A DNA stretch of 64,000 bases from an uncultured Aquimarina sp. (GTDB taxonomy: Bacteria > Bacteroidota > Bacteroidia > Flavobacteriales > Flavobacteriaceae), in the NCBI GenBank assembly GCA_947489195.1, contig CANLCT010000005.1, forward strand, positions 1 to 64,000, in the 5' to 3' direction. This document shows, in pieces, positions 46,443-54,709 of this stretch; within the stretch, counting starts at the first letter, position 1, and every line of letters starts with the position of its first letter. Both the position numbers and the translations under genes were made by a program. The notes below the pieces were generated by a model that had not been told where the DNA came from, ran no database searches, and saw only the letters and a list, made by a program, of their open reading frames with translations.

Positions 46443-48365
46443 CTATAGATTAATTCGTTTTCCTTTTGGGAATTTTACTCGGTAGGAGAATTGTTTTTTT
46501 ACCATCTGTTTACTTGGAATGGTAATTTTCCATTTCAAAATCCCTTTTTTGGAATCGTATTTGGCATCATTAGTGAGCACATCTTCAATTTTAATTTCCT
46601 TATTGTCGGTAATTGGAATCCGGTCTTCAACAATTAAATTAACCGAAATTGATTTGTTGTTTTTTATAGTAATCTCATAGCTTTTATCAACAATACGATT
46701 TGTTCCAATAAATGATTTGCTTTTTAAATTTTGAGGCGCTTTTCGTTCCACACTAATAGTTGGATCAACTCCTAACGACAGTACTAATTTTTCTGTAGTA
46801 CCATTAGGTTCTATAAGTGCTTTTCCGGCATAATTTCCTTCAAAATACACATTGGCTTCGCCAGTCAATAAATTGAATTTTTCCCAGTTGGATAGTGTCG
46901 CTGTTAAAAACACATTTTCGTTCAATTCAGGGGCTACATAATGTGTATATGTTGTAGGTAAATTGAATTTATCAATTTCAATAGCAGTGGTTTCGTTGTT
47001 GGATTCAATAGTATATAATTTTTTAATTTTAAAAGTAGTATTGGTGATACCTTCTTCTTTGGCAGTTACATTTTCATTGTATTCTTGTTTTGTTTCTTGA
47101 GCTCGTAAGGAGTTAGCTCCTCTTATTTGTACCCCAGCAGCTCTTCCCGAAATAGCTTTACTTATTGTTGATTTTTCCTTAGTTCCATAGCCTATAACAA
47201 CGACTTCACTAAGCGAATCAATATCTTCTTCCATATCAATATTTATTGTAGAGGAATGAATAGGAACAATTTCTGTTTTAAAACCAACATAGCTAAATTC
47301 TATTTTTTTAGCATTTAATGGGACTTCTAAACTATAGTTGCCATCAAAATCAGTTACTGTGGAAACATTTGTGCCAGGAATAGTAATAGCAACACCAGGT
47401 AAGGGATAGTCGTTTCCATTTATAGTTCCTTTTACACGTTTTATAGTTGGGTTGTATTTATAATTTGAATTAGTACGAGTACGGTGATTTAATTTTCTTG
47501 AGCCATAAACAAAATGTAATCGTTTGCTATCAAGTTTAGGTTTGTTATTATTTAAACTTGGATCGCCAGTGGATAATGTAACACTAACGTTTTTCCAAGG
47601 AGTACCCGTTTTTTGATATACATTAGCCTTGTAGGTAATATCCAGATCCGAATTGGTGTTTTTAGATTTTAAATCATATTCGGGAAACCAACCAGCATTA
47701 GCTACATTGTAAGTTACTATTAAATTTAGAGAAGTTGATGTAGGCGCATCTAATTTTAATAGGATTTCGCCACGCTCTTCTTTTGAGTCTGCTTCCGTTT
47801 TATGGATTTCATTGGTAAGTTTATTGATTTGTATATCTAAAGCTTGTATTTTTTTAGCAATGGTGTATTTTTTGTTTAAAATAGCTGTAGTACGTTCCCT
47901 ATAATAGCTCGAAATTTGTTTTATTTTTTCGAGCGATAGATCTGTTTCATTACTATTAACACGCTGATTTGATCTAAGTAAATCCAATTCTTTGTCTAAA
48001 CCAGTTAGCTTATTAGTTAAAATATCTTTTTCTAGAAGCAATTGATCTTTTGAGCTAATTAATTTGCTAATAGCTTCGGATTTATCCTTTTTTTCTAAAT
48101 AATTGATAGCATAGTTAATAGACAGTACATTTACATTATTTAAGCCCGAAACTTGAATGCTACTTTCGTCAATATCGGTAGACAAATTGGGTAAGCGCAA
48201 TTCATTTTTACCTAAGTTTAATTGAACGCTAGCTGTTCTTTTTAGTCGAGCTCCATTTAAATAAAGAGTAACCTCTTTTATAGTAGATGTTACTTTAATA
48301 ACATCATTAGCAAAAGAGGAAAATGATGCAAGTACAAGTAGTGTAATTAAGTATAGTTTATGCAT
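46443..48365 (-). CDS. MuiA-type DUF4139 protein with inserted carboxypeptidase-regulatory and TonB-receptor-like segment
   Basis: The 640 residues contain a signal peptide, the MuiA N-terminal part (STIKEVTLYLNGARLKRTAS) with a coiled coil (90-190), and the DUF4139 domain (NVANAGWFPEYDLKS...). In the middle of DUF4139, at about residues 290-410, lies a foreign piece. It holds a CarboxypepD_reg-like fold (GVAITIPGTNVSTVTDFDGNYS) followed by SEVVVIGYGTKEKSTISKAI and the phrase GRAAGVQIRGANS, which is typical of SusC/RagA plug starts. DUF4139 resumes at NTTFKIKKLYTIES. MuiA-like proteins have been linked to mucoidy; the function here is unknown. Confidence 0.82.
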   Translation of the reverse strand: MHKLYLITLLVLASFSSFANDVIKVTSTIKEVTLYLNGARLKRTASVQLNLGKNELRLPNLSTDIDESSIQVSGLNNVNVLSINYAINYLEKKDKSEAISKLISSKDQLLLEKDILTNKLTGLDKELDLLRSNQRVNSNETDLSLEKIKQISSYYRERTTAILNKKYTIAKKIQALDIQINKLTNEIHKTEADSKEERGEILLKLDAPTSTSLNLIVTYNVANAGWFPEYDLKSKNTNSDLDITYKANVYQKTGTPWKNVSVTLSTGDPSLNNNKPKLDSKRLHFVYGSRKLNHRTRTNSNYKYNPTIKRVKGTINGNDYPLPGVAITIPGTNVSTVTDFDGNYSLEVPLNAKKIEFSYVGFKTEIVPIHSSTINIDMEEDIDSLSEVVVIGYGTKEKSTISKAISGRAAGVQIRGANSLRAQETKQEYNENVTAKEEGITNTTFKIKKLYTIESNNETTAIEIDKFNLPTTYTHYVAPELNENVFLTATLSNWEKFNLLTGEANVYFEGNYAGKALIEPNGTTEKLVLSLGVDPTISVERKAPQNLKSKSFIGTNRIVDKSYEITIKNNKSISVNLIVEDRIPITDNKEIKIEDVLTNDAKYDSKKGILKWKITIPSKQMVKKQFSYRVKFPKGKRINL

Positions 48366-48623
48366 AGTTTTTTGTTAAATAGAAGTTCTTTGATAGGAAT
48401 ATACATATAAAGATTGAATATGTAAATCTAGTCATGCTCATTTCTTGTATAAGCAATACAAGGAAGCTTTACTATTCTTATATAAAATTTATGGTTTAGC
48501 ATTATCAGTAATCTTATTTTTTTTAAGTTGTTGAATAGTTGCGTTTTAAATACTATTTTGTAACAAAGTCAAGGGTGTTTTGTTTCTTTTTTGTAACAAA
48601 GTCAAGGATGTTTTGTTTCTAAA
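48366..48623. other. Intergenic region with tandem repeat
   Basis: The region between muiA-like and gbsR-like genes holds no gene, but contains the two-copy tandem repeat at 48556-48620 and AT-rich leader sequence. Confidence 0.5.
48556..48620. repeat. Two tandem copies of a 33-bp repeat
   Basis: The unit TTTTGTAACAAAGTCAAGG plus (G/A)TGTTTTGTTTCT occurs at 48556-48587 and 48589-48620 with a single difference. It lies just upstream of the GbsR operator. Confidence 0.75.
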
Positions 48624-48643
48624 CTTTCAGTAATTATTGAAAG
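48624..48643. promoter_or_regulatory. Candidate GbsR operator 1
   Basis: CTTTCAGTAATTATTGAAAG, inverted repeat CTTTCA/TGAAAG. The same TTTCAGTAATTATTGAAAG recurs at 49232-49250 before the next gene. It overlaps the -33 region of the regulator promoter. Confidence 0.65.
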
Positions 48644-48666
48644 TTTGAAAATATTTTATATATTTG
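48637..48666 (+). promoter_or_regulatory. Promoter of the GbsR-type regulator
   Basis: TTG at 48637-48639, a 19-bp spacer and TATATTTG at 48659-48666 fit the Bacteroidetes consensus TTG-N17-23-TAnnTTTG. The start codon lies only 5 bp beyond the -7 box, so a very short or absent leader is predicted. Confidence 0.65.
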
Positions 48667-48670
48667 CTGT

Positions 48671-49174
48671 ATGGAATACAAAGAAGCAAGAGATAAATTT
48701 ATAAGTACTTGGGGGGTGTTGGGTTCGCATTGGGGCATAAATAAGGCAATGGCACAGATACATGCGCTTTTGTGGGTTTCTCCAAAACCAATGAGTGTTG
48801 AGCAAATAATGGAAGAGCTTAAAATATCTCGAGGAAATACAAGTATGAATATACGTCAATTAATGGATTGGGGTATTGTTTATAAGGAAACTAAAGCAGG
48901 AGAGCGTAAAGAATATTTTGCCTCTGAAAAAGATGTACAAGAGCTTGCCAGACAAGTCGCCAAAGAGCGGAGCAGACGAGAGATAAAGCCCGTACTTAAA
49001 GTGTTAAAAGAGGTATCGAATATTGATAATGATGGCACAGACGAAACAAAAGAACTTAAAAAGCAAACAGCATCCTTGTATGAATTGGCCAGCACAATGG
49101 ATTCGATGTTAGATAAGTTGATAGATCAAGAAAAAAATTGGTTTACTAAAATGCTGATGAAGTTTGTAAAGTAA
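48671..49174 (+). CDS. GbsR/MarR-family transcriptional regulator
   Basis: The 167 residues start with MEYKEARDKFISTWGVLGSHW, followed by a winged helix (PMSVEQIMEELKISRGNTSM, then NIRQLMDWGIVYKETKAGER) typical of GbsR-like regulators. A palindrome that could be its operator lies in its own promoter and again before the next gene. Likely targets are itself and the downstream membrane protein/methyltransferase pair. Confidence 0.85.
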   Translation: MEYKEARDKFISTWGVLGSHWGINKAMAQIHALLWVSPKPMSVEQIMEELKISRGNTSMNIRQLMDWGIVYKETKAGERKEYFASEKDVQELARQVAKERSRREIKPVLKVLKEVSNIDNDGTDETKELKKQTASLYELASTMDSMLDKLIDQEKNWFTKMLMKFVK

Positions 49175-49231
49175 CGGAGTATTAAATAAAGTAAAGAATA
49201 AGGATAGGATCCTTTTCTTTTTGAAATTAAA

Positions 49232-49250
49232 TTTCAGTAATTATTGAAAG
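49232..49250. promoter_or_regulatory. Candidate GbsR operator 2
   Basis: TTTCAGTAATTATTGAAAG, identical to the core of operator 1, placed 11 bp before the start of the membrane protein gene. Confidence 0.65.
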
Positions 49251-49261
49251 TTTAAAATATT

Positions 49262-49597
49262 ATGAAAATGAAATATATACATACTATTAATAAAGTCAGT
49301 TTAATAATCACTTTGATCTGTTATTTAGGATTGTACTTAGGGGCTATAGTACAAATAGGCTTGGGCTTTATTCAAGTTTTATTAGCTCTAATCCTCTTGG
49401 TTAAATGGCAACGATTGGTTGAGAAGACAAAGGTTTTAGTTGCAAGTTATTGGTTTTTAGTTCTCACTTATGGGGGCGTTTACCTGTTTTTTGAAGATAA
49501 GTTAAACTTAGGCCTGGTATACTGGATTTTTATACCACTAGTAATTGCAGGGTATTTTGTTTTTGTAACACATAAAATTAGAAGAGAATTAAGATGA
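49262..49597 (+). CDS. Four-helix membrane protein in the GbsR-controlled operon
   Basis: The 111 residues have four hydrophobic segments and no motif that I know. The start is preceded at 12 bp by a copy of the GbsR palindrome, which suggests direct control. The methyltransferase follows 13 bp later. Together they may form a small stress or membrane-lipid response unit. This is inference. Confidence 0.6.
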   Translation: MKMKYIHTINKVSLIITLICYLGLYLGAIVQIGLGFIQVLLALILLVKWQRLVEKTKVLVASYWFLVLTYGGVYLFFEDKLNLGLVYWIFIPLVIAGYFVFVTHKIRRELR

Positions 49598-49610
49598 AAA
49601 AATTAATATT

Positions 49611-50480
49611 ATGGAAATAGTCAAGTTAAATCAATCAAGAATAATTGAAGAAGAAACTAACTTTATTGATCTATACAATGAAGCTACTGAAGATTATGAG
49701 TTTTGGAGTAAGGATTTTAATATGCATTTTGGTTATTTTATTCCATTTAAAACCAATCCTTTTAAAAGGGATAGTATGCTTAATGAAATGAATAATCAAG
49801 TTTTTAAGCGTCTCAAGATTAATAAAAAACAGTTGATTGTAGATTTAGGCTGTGGAATGGGAGGAACGATGCTTTATGGGTTAAAAAAACATGATAAACT
49901 GAAAACAATTGGTATTACGCTATCAAACTTTCAAGTTAAAGAAGGAAATAAACGATTAAAAAATTATGATGGAGTTATTTTAAAAGAGGATTATACAAAT
50001 ACAAGCTTTAAAAATAATAGTATTGATGGAGTTTATGCCGTAGAAAGTTTATGTCATTCTGGACACAATCAAAAATCACTTAAAGAAGCCTTTAGGATTT
50101 TAAAGCCAAAAGGCAGATTTGTTATTGCAGATGCTTTTTTAAAAAAGGCAACAAATGATTTGTGTATAGGTAGCAATTATACTTATCATCAATTATGTAA
50201 AGGTTGGGATTTAAAAGGGCTAGGGGATATAAATGAAGTTAAACAAAAGATGGAAAAAATAGGCTATAAAAACATAAAAATTGAAGATATTTCTTTTAAA
50301 GTAGCCCCTTCTGTATTACACGTACCTTTTGCTATAATTGGTTTTGTTTTTAAGAAATTATTAAAAAAAGAAGATTTAAAACCTCAAACTCTAAATAATT
50401 TAAAAGGATCTTTTTATGCACTTCTCTCAGGGATTCAAATGCAGAGTTTTGGATATTATATGATTACGGCTGAAAAGTAA
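49611..50480 (+). CDS. SAM-dependent methyltransferase
   Basis: The 289 residues contain the SAM-binding motif VDLGCGMGGTMLYG and GVYAVESLCHSGHNQKSLKE, resembling the sterol/cyclopropane-type methyltransferases (class I). The C-terminal part is extended and hydrophobic (VPFAIIGFVFKKLL), so a lipid or lipophilic substrate is possible. The substrate cannot be stated. Confidence 0.82.
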   Translation: MEIVKLNQSRIIEEETNFIDLYNEATEDYEFWSKDFNMHFGYFIPFKTNPFKRDSMLNEMNNQVFKRLKINKKQLIVDLGCGMGGTMLYGLKKHDKLKTIGITLSNFQVKEGNKRLKNYDGVILKEDYTNTSFKNNSIDGVYAVESLCHSGHNQKSLKEAFRILKPKGRFVIADAFLKKATNDLCIGSNYTYHQLCKGWDLKGLGDINEVKQKMEKIGYKNIKIEDISFKVAPSVLHVPFAIIGFVFKKLLKKEDLKPQTLNNLKGSFYALLSGIQMQSFGYYMITAEK

Positions 50481-50538
50481 AAACGGATTTAGAGTAAGTA
50501 TAAAAAGGTATATTTATTAATTTTATTATACTAAACTA

Positions 50539-50715
50539 ATGAAAGAAATAGATTTTAGTGATTGTGAAAACAATCCAAATTACAAATATCCTTATACCTT
50601 TAGTTATATCGAAGAGATATTTTTTGAAGGTCAATTTATTCAATTTGAACGAACGGTATATGAGGATTGTGTAAAGGCCGAATTTTTAGATAAATTTTGT
50701 GTAAAACTTCGATAA
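50539..50715 (+). CDS. Small ORF of 58 residues before a lipoprotein gene
   Basis: The ATG-started frame MKEIDFSDCENNPNYKYPYT continues with FSYIEEIFFEGQFIQFERTV and ends KLR. It is acidic with two Cys. It ends 6 bp before the lipoprotein gene, so it may be coupled to it. No homologue is recognised. Confidence 0.45.
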   Translation: MKEIDFSDCENNPNYKYPYTFSYIEEIFFEGQFIQFERTVYEDCVKAEFLDKFCVKLR

Positions 50716-50721
50716 TATATT

Positions 50722-51228
50722 ATGAGTATAATAATTAAATATTTACCGCTTTTAGTGCTGCTAAGTTCTTGTGCCATTGATGATGGAGATAGCGAAAGAA
50801 TTTTTGAAAAAAATCCTTTGGAAGATTCATTTTTATTAAATGAACAATGGTCTTTAATATCGGTGATACCATCAGAAGAGTTTGATTTAAATAGAGATGA
50901 TATAGTTGAAGAAGACACATTTTTAGAGATTGATGAATGTGAACGAGATAATTTCTATAGGTTTAACAAAGAATCTAATAAAGTAATACTAAATCCTGGA
51001 AATTTAATCTGTAATGAAGAAGAGGAATTAATATTAGACTATAAACTAAATAAGAATAATCAAACCTTAGAATTAAATAGTCTGATAGGTTTCAATGAGC
51101 AAAGAAAATTGAATAATATAATCTTCTACAATGAGATAAAAGATAAGTCAAAAAAACAAATAGTAGGTTATTTTGATTTCGAGTTTAATGGGGAAAAAAT
51201 TAATATTTTATACAATTTATCTAATTAA
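50722..51228 (+). CDS. Lipoprotein, lipocalin-like, unknown function
   Basis: The 168 residues start with a lipobox (LLVLLSSC, Cys17). The rest is acidic and beta-rich with NEQWSLISVIPSEEFDLNRD, resembling the lipocalin-like DUF lipoproteins of flavobacteria. No catalytic motif. It sits between a small ORF and glyS, with no obvious operon partner. Confidence 0.7.
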   Translation: MSIIIKYLPLLVLLSSCAIDDGDSERIFEKNPLEDSFLLNEQWSLISVIPSEEFDLNRDDIVEEDTFLEIDECERDNFYRFNKESNKVILNPGNLICNEEEELILDYKLNKNNQTLELNSLIGFNEQRKLNNIIFYNEIKDKSKKQIVGYFDFEFNGEKINILYNLSN

Positions 51229-51340
51229 TGCAACTTATAGGAATTTGAAATAGAGAGATTATAACAGTTCTATTATTTTGGGGTATCTACTTTTTTCTTG
51301 GAGTATCACCCTTTTTAGGTTGTATTTTTTATATCAATTT

Positions 51341-51377
51341 AAAAAAAATCCCCAAAACCAATAAAGGAAATGGGGAT
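51341..51377 (-). terminator. Terminator of glyS
   Basis: ATCCCCA pairs with TGGGGAT and on the minus strand is followed by TTTTTTT. It lies 33 bp past the glyS stop. Confidence 0.8.
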
Positions 51378-51409
51378 CATAATTTTATGAGTAAATAAGC
51401 CTTAGGCTT

Positions 51410-52951
51410 TTATAATTTTGCTAACCAGCTTTTAAAAGAAGTTTTTTCTTCTAAAATTTGTTTTAAATCGGCAATAGCGACACGCTGTTGTTCCATAGTA
51501 TCTCGATCACGAATAGTTACTGTTTTAGTTTCCAATGATTCGTGGTCTATGGTAATACAAAATGGGGTACCGTTTGCATCTTGGCGGCGGTAACGTTTAC
51601 CTACAGCATCTTTTTCGTCATAAAGTACATTGAAATCAAATTTTAAGTCGCTTACAATTTCTTTAGCCAATTCGGGCAAACCATCCTTTTTAACTAATGG
51701 AAAAATAGCCGCTTTTGTAGGGGCTAATACAGCAGGTAATTTTAATACAACACGAGAGCTGCCATCTTCCAAAGTTTCTTCTTTTAAAGATTTTGAAAAC
51801 ACGGCTAAAAACATACGATCCAAACCTACGGATGTTTCTACTACGTATGGCGTATAACTTTCGTTGATTTCGTTATCAAAATACCTAAGCTTTTTACCCG
51901 AAAATTCTTCGTGTGCTTTTAAATCAAAATCAGTACGCGAATGTATTCCTTCTAATTCTTTAAAACCGAATGGGAAATTAAATTCAATATCTGCAGCAGC
52001 ATTAGCGTAATGTGCTAATTTATCATGGTCGTGAAAACGGTAATTCTCCTCTCCTAAACCAAGTGATAAGTGCCATTTTAAACGGGTTTCTTTCCAGTAT
52101 TCGTAGGATTTCATTTCCTCGCCTGGACGTACAAAAAATTGCATTTCCATTTGTTCAAATTCGCGCATACGGAAAATAAACTGTCTTGCCACGATTTCAT
52201 TTCGGAAGGCTTTACCCGTTTGAGCAATTCCAAAAGGAACTTTCATACGACCTGTTTTTTGAACATTAAGGAAGTTTACAAAAATTCCTTGGGCTGTTTC
52301 GGGGCGTAAATATAAATCGGTTGCAGTTTCTGCCGAAGCACCTAATTTAGTGCCAAACATTAAATTAAATTGGCGTACATCGGTCCAGTTTTTTGAGCCC
52401 GTATCTGGATCAGCAATCCCTAATTCTTCAATTTGTGCTTTTACATCGGCTAAATCTTCATTTTCTAAAGATTTTCCCATACGAGCAAGAATCGCTTTAT
52501 TTTCAGCTAAGTATTTTACTACTCTAGGATTTGTAGTAATAAATTCTTCTTCATTAAAAGCATCCCCAAAACGTTTTTTGGCTTTAGCGATTTCTTTGTT
52601 TGCTTTCTGCAGAATTTTTTCAGCATAATCTTCAATTAAAACATCGGCACGGTAGCGTTTTTTAGAATCTTTATTGTCAATTAAAGGATCGTTAAAAGCA
52701 TCAACATGGCCAGAGGCCTTCCAGGTAGTTGGGTGCATAAAAATAGAGGCATCTAGCCCAACAATATTTTGGTGCATTTGCACCATGCTTTTCCACCAGT
52801 ATTCGCGAATATTTTTTTTAAGTTCTGCTCCGTTTTGTCCATAATCATAAACGGCACTCAAGCCATCATATATTTCACTCGATCCAAAGATGTAACCGTA
52901 CTCTTTAGCGTGGGATATTACTTTTTTAAAGGTATCTTCTTGTTTTGCCAT
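51410..52951 (-). CDS. glyS: Glycyl-tRNA synthetase (dimeric class II type)
   Basis: The 513 residues show the class II motifs: IREYWWKSMVQMHQNIVGLD at the start, LRPETAQGIFVNF (motif 2), GLDRMFLAVF (motif 3) and a C-terminal anticodon-binding domain. It charges tRNA-Gly and is a single-chain alpha2 enzyme, not the alpha2beta2 type. No partner gene needed. Confidence 0.95.
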   Translation of the reverse strand: MAKQEDTFKKVISHAKEYGYIFGSSEIYDGLSAVYDYGQNGAELKKNIREYWWKSMVQMHQNIVGLDASIFMHPTTWKASGHVDAFNDPLIDNKDSKKRYRADVLIEDYAEKILQKANKEIAKAKKRFGDAFNEEEFITTNPRVVKYLAENKAILARMGKSLENEDLADVKAQIEELGIADPDTGSKNWTDVRQFNLMFGTKLGASAETATDLYLRPETAQGIFVNFLNVQKTGRMKVPFGIAQTGKAFRNEIVARQFIFRMREFEQMEMQFFVRPGEEMKSYEYWKETRLKWHLSLGLGEENYRFHDHDKLAHYANAAADIEFNFPFGFKELEGIHSRTDFDLKAHEEFSGKKLRYFDNEINESYTPYVVETSVGLDRMFLAVFSKSLKEETLEDGSSRVVLKLPAVLAPTKAAIFPLVKKDGLPELAKEIVSDLKFDFNVLYDEKDAVGKRYRRQDANGTPFCITIDHESLETKTVTIRDRDTMEQQRVAIADLKQILEEKTSFKSWLAKL

Positions 52952-53020
52952 TTGGCAAAAATAAATGATCCCGTTTTAACCTCAAAATGCTAGTCAATGG
53001 AATAATAGAAAAATTTGTAA

Positions 53021-53902
53021 TTAATCTAGTCTAAATTCAGTTGTTTTTTTCAACTCGTGTTCTGAAGAGTATAATTGTAAGGAGTAAGTTCCATAAATTA
53101 AATATCGAGTATCAATTTTTATGCTAACACAATGATCCACTTGTTCGTTTTTGTAAGGGACAAATTGTTTTGAGCTGTAGGCAAGTACATCACCTTGAAA
53201 ATCTTCTTGTACAAAATCGCCTAAAAGAACATTGTTTGGATTTAGTAATTTAAGGTACACAACTTTATCTTCTCTAATAGAATAAATATTATCTTTAATG
53301 GTAAAACAAATTTTAATTCGTTGTGTTTTTTTAGCTTTTTTTGTTGAATATTCTTTATTTCCTTTAACTCGAACTCCTTCTCCGCTAAGGTTAGCAAAAG
53401 CTAATTCTTTCTTTTTATGAACAATTGAGGTTAGTTTAGTGTTTTCTTTAGATAATTTTTTACGTAAGCTTTTGCTTTGATTTAAAGCGTTTGCTGTTTT
53501 GTTTAGGTTTCCTTTTATAAGGTCATTTTCCCTAGCTAAACTATCATTAATATGAAATAAACGTAATTTTTCTTCTTTTAATTCTGAAATTTCTCTTCTA
53601 AATTTTATAAGAAGTTGTAACTTGGGTTCGTTGGAACGAATCGTATCTAAAAGTCTAACTATGCGCTTTTTAGATTCGATAAGATGATTGTCCATTACAC
53701 TGTTTAGTGCTTGTACATTTTCATATTTTTCAACAAGTAATGATAATTCGCTTTCCATAGCTAATTTTTCTTTAGCTAGGTCTTCGTTATTAAGTAGGTG
53801 CTCCTTATAATCATTGTAGGTGTACGCTGCCAAGCCTAGCAAAAGAATTGCAAGCACGGAGGATAAAATAGAGAGTGATATTGTACTACTTTTTGGACTC
53901 AT
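53021..53902 (-). CDS. Membrane-anchored coiled-coil protein with beta C-terminal domain
   Basis: I place the start at ATG 53902 (MSPKSSTISLSILSSVLAIL), because the earlier in-frame codons (to 53947) add an unlikely N-terminus. One membrane helix (10-30) is followed by a long coiled coil (35-160) and a C-terminal domain with KICFTIKDNIYSIREDKVVYL and VSIKIDTRYLIYGTYSLQL. This pattern is seen in conserved flavobacterial hypothetical proteins. It diverges from the comF-like gene. No function can be stated. Confidence 0.65.
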   Translation of the reverse strand: MSPKSSTISLSILSSVLAILLLGLAAYTYNDYKEHLLNNEDLAKEKLAMESELSLLVEKYENVQALNSVMDNHLIESKKRIVRLLDTIRSNEPKLQLLIKFRREISELKEEKLRLFHINDSLARENDLIKGNLNKTANALNQSKSLRKKLSKENTKLTSIVHKKKELAFANLSGEGVRVKGNKEYSTKKAKKTQRIKICFTIKDNIYSIREDKVVYLKLLNPNNVLLGDFVQEDFQGDVLAYSSKQFVPYKNEQVDHCVSIKIDTRYLIYGTYSLQLYSSEHELKKTTEFRLD

Positions 53903-53949
53903 AAAGGGTCTTAGATAAAAACAAATATACTTATTTATTTGACACATTT

Positions 53950-54639
53950 ATGTTGAACGAAATTTTGTACATTTTTTTTCCGAAGAGTTGCGGTTCTTGC
54001 AATATGCCTTTGCATTCGTTTGAAGAGGGGATTTGTACAGTATGTAGGCACTCTTTGCCTATTATAAATTTTAGCTCATCGGTTGAAAATCAAATGCATG
54101 ATATTTTTAAAGATTACGAAATTAAGCTCGCTTCGGCATTGTTTAATTTTGAGAAACATACTGAGGTACAGGAGTTAATTCATAATTTAAAATATCGAAA
54201 TCAAAAAAAAATAGGTAAAACTATTGGTAATTGGCATGGAGCTATGTTAGCATCTGATGCGAATTTTACACATATTGATGTGGTTTTACCTGTGCCAATT
54301 CATGTAAAAAAATTAAAACAAAGAGGCTATAATCAAGTTTCAAATTATGGAACAATTTTAGCAAAAAAATTAAATGCAGACTTTAATGAAACCGTTTTAA
54401 AAAAAGTAACATATACCAAAACGCAATCAAAGCAAACAAGGCAAGAGCGTTTAGCAAATATATTAAACACTATAGGGCTACAAGAAACCGTTAATTTAAA
54501 AAACAAACATATTTTACTAGTTGATGATGTTATTACTACGGGGGCAACAATGAAAGCTTGTATTGAGTGCCTAAAAAAAATTGAAGGAATTAAAATTAGT
54601 ATAGCAGCAATGGCTGTAACATTGTTAGAAGAAATTTAG
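53950..54639 (+). CDS. comF: ComF-family phosphoribosyltransferase-like protein
   Basis: The 229 residues contain an N-terminal zinc finger with Cys14, Cys17, Cys29 and Cys32 and a PRTase motif LLVDDVITTGATMKAC. In Gram-positive bacteria ComF helps DNA uptake; in this phylum its role is less clear, although DNA import or nucleotide salvage is plausible. Confidence 0.88.
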   Translation: MLNEILYIFFPKSCGSCNMPLHSFEEGICTVCRHSLPIINFSSSVENQMHDIFKDYEIKLASALFNFEKHTEVQELIHNLKYRNQKKIGKTIGNWHGAMLASDANFTHIDVVLPVPIHVKKLKQRGYNQVSNYGTILAKKLNADFNETVLKKVTYTKTQSKQTRQERLANILNTIGLQETVNLKNKHILLVDDVITTGATMKACIECLKKIEGIKISIAAMAVTLLEEI

Positions 54640-54709
54640 TTGTTATAAAAGTCCAGAGTAGTTCGTGTTAGAACTCGTTAGGTTTTTGTTTATTTGCATA
54701 AAAAAGAAA

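Noticed and set aside
48556..48620. Two-copy repeat as a CRISPR array
   Set aside because: Only two units with a 1-bp gap, no spacers and no cas genes.
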